Source: Phalacrocorax aristotelis
Lineage: Eukaryota > Chordata > Aves > Suliformes > Phalacrocoracidae
Length of the DNA: 64,000 bases
Direction of reading: 5' to 3'
Assembly (NCBI RefSeq): GCF_949628215.1
Contig: NC_134282.1
Span: 18,456,723 to 18,520,722, forward strand
In this document: positions 15,001 to 23,900 of the stretch, piece by piece
Numbering within the stretch: the stretch's first letter is position 1
How the letters are laid out: each line of letters begins with the position of its first letter
Translations under genes and position numbers: made by a program
The notes under the pieces: model-generated
Told to the model about the DNA's origin: nothing
Databases searched by the model: none
Seen by the model: the letters and a program-made list of their open reading frames with translations, nothing else

Positions 15001-16300
15001 TGTTGTTTCTTTTTGGGCTGCTGAGGCATAAAACGCTGAGCTGAGCCTGTTTCTGTCCGCCTTATGCGCAGGGGCACTCAGTTGCCAGCGGGGTTATCCC
15101 ACTGCACGGAGGGACGGCAGCAAGGGCTATACATGGATTTCCGACGCAGAGTGGTTTAAGGCAGTTTTGCTTCCACTCCAGCCTCCGTTGTTTTTTTTTT
15201 TTCCTCCCCCGCCCTGCCTTCTGTGAGATCCTGGTGTAACCATCCCTTGAGGATTCCTAATTTTCTTCCCCAAATGTCCCATGTCTCTTTTTTTTAATCT
15301 TGAAACGTGGGAACCCCAAGCCCAAGGAAACATTTGAGGAGGTTAGAGGAGAAGGCATGCATTAAAGCCAAGTTATAGCAGAACTGCTTTATTTTAGGGC
15401 CAGGTTTGGGTGTTTTTTTTTTCCTTTCCTCTTTCGAATGCATTTAGAGACTCACTGTCTGCCAGCCCCTGGCTGAGCTGTGGCAGAGGGCGCTCCTGCT
15501 TCCAGCCCCGTTAGCAACCTACCCAAAACCCACAGCCGCTCCTGAGTACCGGCTCTGGGAATAGACAGCAGCTGCCCTTGTCTTGAACACACTGACCAAG
15601 AGGCATAGCCAGCAGCGACCAGAAATCCCAGTTTCCATGGCCCTTTCCTTCCCCCAGGGCGCGTGGAGAGGCTCCTGCCCTGCTCCCACCGAGGGGTCAG
15701 AGCGGGACAGCCAATGTGAGAAATTTGTTGTCCCCAAAAGGCCCTTCCTGACTAAACACCGGCAGCCTGAAAGCTGCAAGCAGGGCACCGTTGCCCTGAG
15801 AGCGGCTCTGACGCAAAGCAAGAGTTTCCCGCGACAGAGCTCAGCTGGCGGGCTCCCAGCCAGCAAGGTGGCCCCAGTGGCAGGGGGACAGCCAGGGCAG
15901 ACCTGCGGCCAGCCCTGCTGCAAGGTCAGCTGGATGGTCAGCAGCCAACAGGAGGCCACCGCCGCCATGGTGCTTCCCGCTCCCGCCACAGCCCCAAGGC
16001 CCCAAGCTCCCCGGTCAGCATCCCAGGGCTGCTCCCACAAGGGGCAGGGCACCAAATGCTGAGCAAAGTAGTACTCCATAGTACAACTGGGCACCCTGTT
16101 TGTGGTGCAATTGTGTTTTGTGGAAGGGACATTTTGTCCTGGAAACAGGGCCGTTTCGGCCTCAGTGTCCCGGGGGCATGCAGGGATGGGGTGAGGGAGG
16201 CCAGTGTCATGACGCCTCGTGCCACAAAGCCTGGTACCAGGTGGTGCGTGGGCTGCCATGGCTTCTCTGCAGCTCTCTTAAATCGGTGGGGGGGAAGCCC
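1..16300. other. Intergenic region upstream of PTMA
   Basis: I found no exon of a known gene here on either strand. The open frames are short, start in unrelated sequence and lack supporting splice signals or family motifs. In particular I see no seven-transmembrane exons of NMUR1 and no nucleolin exons, which I recall as the neighbours on this side in mammals. Contents seen: a 22-bp tandem repeat near 4.0 kb, GT-rich sequence at 4.27 to 4.34 kb, poly-A and poly-T tracts at 10.20 and 10.29 kb, an inverted E-box pair within an A+T-rich patch at 12.35 kb, and a CTCF-like core at 15.48 kb. Base composition is moderate at the left and G+C-rich from about 4 kb. A noncoding transcript cannot be excluded. 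Confidence 0.6.
3995..4049. repeat. 22-bp tandem repeat, about 2.5 copies
   Basis: Two perfect 22-bp units at 3995 to 4016 and 4017 to 4038, each beginning CCCACGCACTTGG, are followed by a diverged 11-bp partial unit. The copies are nearly identical, so the duplication is probably recent. It lies in intergenic DNA. Confidence 0.85.
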
Positions 16301-16498
16301 GGGAGCAGCCCGGCTCCCAGGATCCAGGAAAAGCGCACCCTCTAGCCTGCAATAGCCGGCCCGGGGGGATCGCGCCCCTGCAGAGTGCCCGGTGCCCCGT
16401 ACCCCTAGGCAGGCAGTCCCAGCTCCGCTCCAGCGCGCCGCCCTATACCTGCTCCGGGTTTTCAAAACCACTCCGCTTTAGACAGACAGGAGCTCCAG

Positions 16499-16843
16499 CC
16501 AATAATAAGCCGCAAAGCGTCAGCACAGCGTTCGCTCAGCGTTGCCGGCCAATCCGCATCGCTCGATCCCTATATCCCGCCCTCCGAGGACAGGCTCCGC
16601 CGTCTATCGCCTCGGCCCGGCGGCCATATTGAGTGTGGCAAAGACGCTGCTCCGTCTGGGGGTACTTTTACTCACCCCATCGCCCCTTCCTTCGCATCTC
16701 TCGCAGCGGGGAGCGCTTCGGCGCGGCACTACCTCGTCCGCGGGGCCGTTGACGGCTGCTGAGCGGCTCTCGACAGGTGGCAAAACCGTGTGGTTTTCCC
16801 GTGAAGGGCTCTCGGCGCCATCTTGAGTGTGGCAAGCTCCCCT
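16499..16843 (+). promoter_or_regulatory. Upstream promoter-like block with duplicated YY1-like module
   Basis: CCAAT boxes lie at 16499 to 16503 and 16549 to 16553, and a TATA-like TATATCC at 16571. They are followed by two copies of a module, GCCATNTTGAGTGTGGCA, starting at 16623 and 16817. The GCCATNTTG part resembles a YY1 site, often placed just downstream of transcription starts. The block sits about 1.1 to 1.3 kb upstream of the PTMA TATA box, and no coding exon is recognisable behind it. It may be an alternative upstream start of PTMA, a noncoding transcript start, or an enhancer. Confidence 0.45.
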
Positions 16844-17703
16844 TCCCCCCCCCCTCTAGTCGCCGCGCCAGTGCCCCGTTACCCCGCGGCAGGGAGGAAA
16901 GGGGGGCGCAGGGGTGGCCCCGGTACCCGCGGGGGGTGTCTGACGCCCGGTGTAGCGGCAGGCTGCGAAGGGGGGAGTGCGGGGAAGCGCCCGGTGCGTG
17001 CCAAGCCTTGAGCTCAGGAAAAGGTGGGGGGTGGGGGAGAGGGTCGGCGAGGCGGCTCTGGGTGGGTGTTTTCAATTGTAAAATAAGCAAATGGGTGGGA
17101 ACCCCGCATTTCTGCGCGGCGGCGGCGGCCGGTACTCCCGGCGGGCTGGGCTGGCCGCCGCTCCCCCGGGGGCGGCCGGCTGTTGTTGTTGTTGTGGCAC
17201 AAAACGGAGTTTCCACTGCGCTAAAGACGGGGCGCCGGTTGCGCTGGGGGAACACGGGTTATGCCGGCGGGGCCAGGCCCGGGGCTCCCCGGTACCACCT
17301 GCCCGCTCCGGCACCTCCGGGCACCGTTCCCCGGGCGCGGGGGACCGGGGTGCGGGGGGGAGAGGACAGCGCCAGTTCTCCCGCGTTACTATTATTATTT
17401 TTAACTCGTATTATTTTTTCCTTCCCTCCGCGGGCGTGCGCGCACGCCTCCCGCCCCTCGGCGGGCATGCGGCGGGGGACCGGGGGGGCGGATGGGGGAA
17501 GCTCCTCTCTCCCTCCCGCCGCCTGGCGGGGCGGGGCGGGGGCGGAGGCAGCACGAAGGGAGGGGAAGGAAAGGGGGCGGGACTCCACCGCCCACCGCCC
17601 CGCGCCTCGCCCACGCTGAGACCGGGCCCGAACTCATCGCCGCAGTGTCGGCGCCGCCGGCTCCTGCCTCTTTAAGCGGCCGTGCCCATTGTTTGAGCCG
17701 CGG

Positions 17704-17786
17704 CCAATGGGAGCGGGCGGCCGCGGCGCGCGCGACCAATGGGCGCGGCGCGGGGCAGCGCGCGCGCCGCCCCCGGCTCTATAAGA
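17704..17786 (+). promoter_or_regulatory. PTMA: PTMA core promoter (two CCAAT boxes and TATA box)
   Basis: Two forward CCAAT boxes at 17704 to 17708 and 17736 to 17740 lie 32 bp apart, the spacing favoured by NF-Y. A TATA element, TATAAGA, is at 17780 to 17786. Initiation is expected about 25 to 30 bp further on, near 17810, giving a 5'UTR of roughly 100 nt before the ATG at 17906. The surroundings are rich in GGGCGG-type Sp1 boxes. A YY1-like GCCATCTTGG lies in the 5'UTR at 17828 to 17837. Start site inferred, not observed. Confidence 0.85.
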
Positions 17787-17905
17787 GGGGCCGTGGCGCC
17801 GCGTGAGTCCCCACTGGCTCGCGCAAAGCCATCTTGGCATTGTTCTGCTCGCGCCGCCGCCTGCGCCGCCGCCACAGCCCCGCCACAGCCCCGCACGCCC
17901 CCGCC

Positions 17906-17950
17906 ATGTCCGACGCGGCCGTGGACACCAGCGCCGAGATCTCCGCCAAG
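17906..17950 (+). CDS. PTMA: PTMA coding exon 1 (residues 1 to 15)
   Basis: It encodes MSDAAVDTSAEISAK and ends in AAG followed by the donor GTGAGC, phase 0. Ser2 is expected to become the acetylated N-terminus after Met removal. Relative to the mammalian thymosin alpha-1 segment as I recall it, Ala10 and the SAK at 13 to 15 are substitutions. Confidence 0.98.
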
Positions 17951-20900
17951 GTGAGCCGCCGCCCTGCCCCGCCCCGCGCAGCCCCCTCCCCGCGCTTTTT
18001 TTTTCCCCGCTATATTTTTTTTTTCCCGAGCGGTTTTTTTTTTTTTCATTTTTGTATCATTTTCCCCTTTTAAAAAATGTTTTCCCCCTTTTCCCCCCGC
18101 CTTCCCACCCCCTCCTTCTCCACCGAAGTTCGCGGCGGGGTTCGGCGCGGAGCCGCCGCGTTCGCCGTGCGGAGGTGCCTGCGCCGTTTCTTTGTCTACA
18201 GCGTGCGGGAAAACGTGCTCGCCGCCCCTCGCCGGTGTTGCGAACCCCGCCGTGCCGCGCCGGGCTCTGCGGCCCGCTCCCTCCTGCCTTTCCCTGGGAC
18301 CTCGGCGGCGGTCCCGGGGCCGTCCCGGGGAGTGCGGGGAGGGGGGGTGGGGGGGGTGGGAGTAGGGGTTGCGCCTCAGCACTAGTCCCCGGCGGGGGGA
18401 TGGCGGCGGCGGGCAGCGCTCGCCTCATTCAATCCGCCGCGGGAGCTTGACAGCACCGTCAAACTTGGGTCCCGCTTGACCCCGTCCCTGCGAGAGGGAG
18501 CGCTCCGTAGCATGCACCGGGGCGGGGGGGAGCGGTGTGTGTTGTGGAGTTCCTCCCGAAAAAGGGGGGGGGGGTGGGGTGGCGGTTGGTGTCTTGGAGT
18601 TGCACCCGGTTGATGCGGGGAGGGGAAATTTGGGGGTTTGCTGTGCTGGTGTTACCCGCGGAGGAAGCGGGGGGCAGTTGCTATTTCGGAGTTGCCCCCC
18701 CACCCCCCGGAAGGGTTGGGGGGGTCGGCAGTTGCTGTGCCGGCGCTGCCCCGGATGGGGGTGGGGAGGGGGTGTTTGGTGTTTGCTGCTATTTCGGAGT
18801 CGCCCCCGGAGGCGGGAAGGGGGGCGGTTGCTATTTTCGGAGTTGCCCCGGCGGGGGCAGCCCCCGCGGCCCCGGGGCTGGCGGCTCCGGGCCGAGCTCC
18901 CTGCACCGCGATAACTTTGGGAGCCGGTACCGGGGGTGATGGGAAGCGGTTGGGGAGCGCCGGTACTGACCGGGAGAGGCTCTCCCGGGCGTCCCCCGTT
19001 GCGGCTCCCGGCGCCCGCCTTTGTCTGCCGGTGGCGGCGGAGCGTCCCCCCTTTGGGGGGGGGGGGGCGCCGGGCAGCCGGGCGGGCTGCGCTCCCCGCC
19101 GGGCCGTGGGCGGCGATGCGCCCCGCGGCCGCCGTAGGGTCCTCCCGCCGCCGTCGGGAAAGTTGTGGGGGGACCCGGCTGGGAGCGGAGGGATGCGTGG
19201 GAAGGCGGGAGCGGGGCGCCGCTCCTCACTCTGCGCCACGGCCGGCAGCGGGTCCCGCCGCTCCCGGGGTAAGCGGTGCTGGGGGGGTGGGGGGAATGAA
19301 CCGACGGGGAAGGAGGGCTTACGAAAAAACAACCAACAAAACGCCGTTTCTGGCAGATTTCGATTTCACTTCTGTTTCCCGCTCCCGCAGCCGTACCCCC
19401 CTCCCCCCCCGCCTCCGTTCCGGGGCCGCGGCTTGGTCCCCGGTTCTACAGGAGCCGGGAAGCGGCGCGGCGGGTCGTTCCCATCCCTCCCCGGGGGAAC
19501 GAGGCCAAGTTCGCCGTTAACCTTCCCCTGCCCTTTACCGAGCGGGGGAAGGGGGCCTCGTCCCCGGCTCGGCCTCCCAGGGGGATGGGGCGGGACACCG
19601 GGGTCCGCGAAGCGGGCGGGGGGCGCGCATGGCGGCAAGGTGACACACACACCCCCACACACCCCCACCCCCCCGCACACGCGGCCGTGGGGGTGATCGC
19701 GGAGGCACCGGGGCCGTTCGCCCTCGTCCCGCCTTCCTGTCCGGAGCGCTCCTAGGAGGGGAGAGAAGGCGGGGGGGGGGGGGGGTGCCCCGCCCCGCCC
19801 CGCCCGGGCGGTGGCTCCGCGCCGAGCGCCGCCCCCGACCGCCGCCGCGCCGAGCCGTGGGGCGCCCACCACGTGCGGACTGCCCGCGCCGCCCCCTGGG
19901 AACCGGAGTCCGCTGTGCTCCCTTCCCCCCCCGGGACTACATTTCCCGGCATCCCGCGGGGCGCTGGGGCCCGGCGCGCTGGCGGGCGGCCAATGAGAGT
20001 GGCGCGTAGAGTGGCGCGCGGTTTGAACGGCGGCTGAGCGCGTGGCGGCGCGGGGGGGCCCCCTGCCGGCGGCGGCGGCGCGTTCTCTGCTGATCCCCGG
20101 TGGACGCGGGTCCTTGCCGGGGTGGTGGGCACGGGCGGGGGTGGTTCCCAGCCCTTCCCACCAGGATCTAGGCCTCTGCCGCGGGCTCTCCCTGCTAGGA
20201 GCTGCGGCTGCACCGTGTGGTTGTTGCACTTGCACCAGGAGTTGCAGCAGCGCTGGCACTCGCGCCCCGGGAGCAGTGAAGGTAGAGGTTTCCGGGCAGT
20301 TGGTGTATGACTAAACACCATCGCTATTTTATGGACAAACAGCCTTGCCACACCTATAATTAGAGGCTCTGTCAAAACTTTGGAGCTAAAGTAGTCCTGC
20401 TGCACGGACTCCTGGTTTGGAGGCTGCTGTACACATCTGTCTGTTTGTATTGGACCAGGCCTGGGGAAAGGGAGAAGTTGTGGTCCTTTCTGCAACCCTG
20501 TTGCTAGCACAAACTTCATGACCTGGCATCCTGATGGTCGTTAAACTGAGAGCGTCTTCAGTGGTGTGGGAAAGGTCAGTGCTGGAGATCTGTCCAGCTA
20601 AAATCCCTAAGAATGAGTTGTTCCTTCACCAGGAGAATTGCTTACATTTTGTGAAGGACTTTTCTTTTTTTTAAAGAACCATGGGGCTTAGTGAGATGTG
20701 GAAAGTCTGACTGCTTGATTTGCTCTGTGTCTAACTTAAGAATTGCTTCGTTGCCCTCATGCCCATTTGCCTGACAGAAGGCAGCGGCTGCAGAACGCAG
20801 CAGGGCAGTGGTGTGCGAGAGGTTAAATGGTTGTGATTGTCCTCCAGGGATTAGGGGAGCGGGAGCTGCTGACGGTGTAAAACTGGTGTGACTGGGCAGT

Positions 20901-23900
20901 GTGGAGGAGATGGCCTGGGATTCATATGTGAGCAGTGAAAGAAGGAGAGAGCTTGTGTTTTGGTTCACCCCAGACTTGTGGGATGCTCATTTGGTTAGGT
21001 GAGCTTCGATCAACAGGTGCAGCTGCCCCAAAGCTTGCCTGCAAGGAAAGGTTTTCCCCGGTACACTGGTGGCCAGGGTGCCTGTGGTAGCAGTGTCTCT
21101 GTGTGCCCACCTGAGTGGTTTGAATAAGCTGGTGGTCTAAAACCCCTGCACTGTCCCATCTAAGTGGCCTGCAGGGTAGTAAACCCTTCCTGAAACAGCA
21201 ATGGTCACGCTAGCGGGGCCAGGGCCATGCTCCTGCCCACCATGAGGAAGTGACAGTGGCTCAGCAGGAGTGAAAGTGCCTGCTCACTGCAGGCTGTGAA
21301 GCAGCCGCAAAGGGCAGGCAGGAGGGAGGAGAAGCTGCTTGCCGCTGCTGCTGCAGCAAAGTGGGGAGCTGCCAGCAACTTCTAAACACCTCGTGGTCGT
21401 GGCTGAAGCCGGCTGTGTGGCTGTGCTCCTGGCCCTGGGGAAGGGCCTCTCTGCTTTCCTTGGCTGGGGTAACAGTCCTTGTGCTGAAGGATCTCGCTCC
21501 AGCTGATGGAGGAACAGAAGGGGAGGAGGATGAAAGCAGAGATGCCAGTGTTATATCCAAGTGTTCTTTATGCAGGAACATAAAGTTGGATCCTCTTAGC
21601 CTGTTTGCTGAGCGACTTGGCATGACATTTTGACAGTGATCAATAGCAAAAACACACAAGCTCCCGCTCTGCTTGCGGTGGAGAGTTGAACTGAACTAGC
21701 CAGGCACAGCTCTTGGAGCAGTGTAAAAATAGACTTCTTCCCCCACCCCATCCTGTTACGCTTAAAGCTGCAAGCTGGATCCTGGAGTCTCCTTTCTGCT
21801 GCTGTGAGAAAGACCAGGCATGTAGTATTTGCTGTATGCCCATGCAGGGCAGAGACTGCGGTCTCTGCTAATGAGTCCCTGGGATTTGTTCCTGCTGCGA
21901 AGGTACCAAGCAGCTGTGGATGTCCGCAGCCCTGGGGCGGCAGAGCCCATACGTTGGATGGGGCTGCTGGCTCTCTGTGGCTTTGCAGGAGCTTGCGTGG
22001 ACGGTGCTAAGATGGGCAATCAGCCAGCTCTGCTGCTGTTGAGCATGTGCAGACGGCCAGCTCTGTGTTTGGGAGCTCAGAGGTGAAACAGAGCAGTCTC
22101 TTTTTTAGATAGCTGCTCTCTGGCAAGGCTGACTTGGATTGAGATTCACCCCCACACTTTCCCATTCCCAAGGAGGAGCCAGAATGTGGTGAGCAAATCG
22201 GTGTGAAGAGAAACCAGCTTCCGTGCTCTCTTGGACTGTGTGTTTTCACACCTGATCTGCAGCTTCTCTGACCCAGGCACCTGGAATCAGGTGAATTCTC
22301 TGCTTTTCTGCTCCTTCCAGGATCTAAAAGAGAAGAAGGAAGTTGTTGAAGAAACAGAAAATGGCAGAGACGCACCGGCCAACGGCAATGCTGTGAGTAT
22401 GGCTACAATCTGCAGGGAGAGGCAGCCCATACGCCAATGTCTTTTTATTTTCCTCCCCATTCTTGCACTTGCTGTGAGCTTGTCCCCAGCCTTGCCTGAG
22501 AAGGGGCCTGTCCAAATGGCAGCGCTGTGCTGTGCGGAGCCCTCAAGCCTTTGGGGCCTCAGGTTCAATAGATGCTCTTGAGCCTGTGGGCAGTTCATGT
22601 GTAGGCAGAAAGGAAGGGCTGGGCTTGGATCCCCTCCCCAAAGGCTATATCCAGTGCCGCCTCCTTCCTAGGCATTGGAAAAGGAGAGAAAAAAAAACCC
22701 TACAAACCCTAGATTTACAGTGTTACAATCAGTTGAGCGGGGAAACACATTGTGTACAAGTAAACCGGTTGGTTTCCTATTTTTAACATGCTTGGGGAAA
22801 TTCACTCTGCTGTGTTTCAAAGTGTTGCAAGAGCCCTTGCAGTCTTTGTCTTGGCCTCAAGGCTGCAGCCCTGAATTACTCCAGACTTGATCCTTTGTGC
22901 TGGGGCTGCCTGTGTCCTGCGGAGGCAGGCAGGATGTGTGCCTGGGGCTCTGCTGGCCTGGTGCTTTGCTTTAGGCAGGAAAGGTGGAGGTGCCCACTTG
23001 TGCTGAATATCTTTTCTCCCTTCTCCCTTCCCTGGTGCAATTTTTTTTAAGTGATATTTTGTCTTGCCAAGGAGAACGAGGAAAACGGAGAGCAGGAGGC
23101 TGACAACGAAGTAGACGAAGAGGAAGAGGAAGGTGGTGAGGAAGAGGACGAGGAGGAAGAGGGTGATGGTAACTTCCTTTGTTCCCCCTGCCCCCATCCC
23201 ACGGCTGCGTCCTGCCTTGGACAGCAGACTCCTGGGAAGCAGAGGAGAGCAGAGAGCAGCATCTCCCCCTTGCGGCTGCAGCTGAGCCACTCTCACCAGC
23301 CAGGCTCAGCCCTTCTTGCTCGCCTGGGCTGCTGGTGCTGGGAGTGAAGTCAGCCTTGAATCCCTTCCAGCAGGTTGAGGGCAGATTCCTTCCTTCCTCC
23401 TCTGGCCAGACGGCACTGTACCGCGGCGCTGAATAAGCGCATTAGCCCTTCTGTGCGAGTAGTAAAACCTGCCCTTGACTCTTGTGATTGCAAGGGCTGC
23501 CGCAGATGTGAGTGCCGGCTGGTGGGACAGGGACAACCCTGGATGGCCATGCTGTGTCAAGAGGGGTAGGTCACAGTCGTTCATGGAGCAGCAGGCTCAG
23601 AGGCTGATGTGGTCCCCTCTGCCAACCCTTTCCCAGACCAGATGCCATGTGGAAGGGGGCAGGGGAGCCTGCAGCTCTTCCCCGCTCCTCCAACGGGAGT
23701 GAACAGGCTTGCTCTGAACCTTGCCTGCCTGCAGTGTCCTGAGTCTCCCTGCTCTCTCCTGTTTCCTGACCTGACCCAGCCTGGAAGTGGGTTTTGGCAG
23801 CAGCAACCAGAAATCCAGCAGTGACTTGCCGAATCACTTCTCACCCTCCCTGCTATTATTTTTTTTTTTTACCAAGATCTACTTGGATGAATAACATTGT

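Larger units (their letters stand above)
16300..20300. promoter_or_regulatory. CpG island spanning the PTMA promoter and proximal intron 1
   Basis: The G+C content and CpG density jump at about 16.3 kb and fall again after about 20.3 kb. The island contains the PTMA TATA/CCAAT promoter and exon 1, an upstream promoter-like block near 16.5 to 16.85 kb, and a second cluster of promoter motifs at 19.87 to 20.03 kb in intron 1. A continuous 4-kb island is long for a single promoter, which suggests several initiation zones. The boundaries are judged by eye. Confidence 0.85.
17951..22320 (+). other. PTMA: PTMA intron 1
   Basis: This 4.37-kb intron begins GTGAGC and ends CTCCTTCCAG. The first half lies in the CpG island. 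It holds pyrimidine tracts at 18.0 to 18.1 kb, a GC-rich minisatellite at 18.53 to 18.86 kb, and a cluster of promoter elements at 19.87 to 20.03 kb. The second half is of ordinary composition, with nothing recognised. Confidence 0.95.

Noticed and set aside
1-16300. Search for NMUR1 or nucleolin exons and for nucleolin-hosted snoRNAs
   Set aside because: None found. Expected transmembrane or RNA-recognition motifs are absent from all six frames, so those neighbours must lie further left or have moved.
18638-19696. 352-codon open frame on the + strand in PTMA intron 1
   Set aside because: It crosses the minisatellite and CpG island. G+C-rich DNA lacks stop codons, so long open frames arise by chance; its composition is Gly/Pro/Arg-rich with no domain, and overlapping frames on both strands are equally open.
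19366-20259. 297-codon open frame on the - strand across the CpG island
   Set aside because: Low-complexity Pro/Arg/Gly translation of CpG-rich sequence that runs through promoter motifs. No splice or family support.
20042-20281. 80-codon frame ending in phase 0 at a possible donor (AAG/GTAGAG) that could join PTMA exon 2
   Set aside because: The phase match is attractive, but the frame begins with GTG, has no ATG, and its translation is low-complexity. Without transcript data it is not a coding exon; the site may still be a noncoding alternative first exon.
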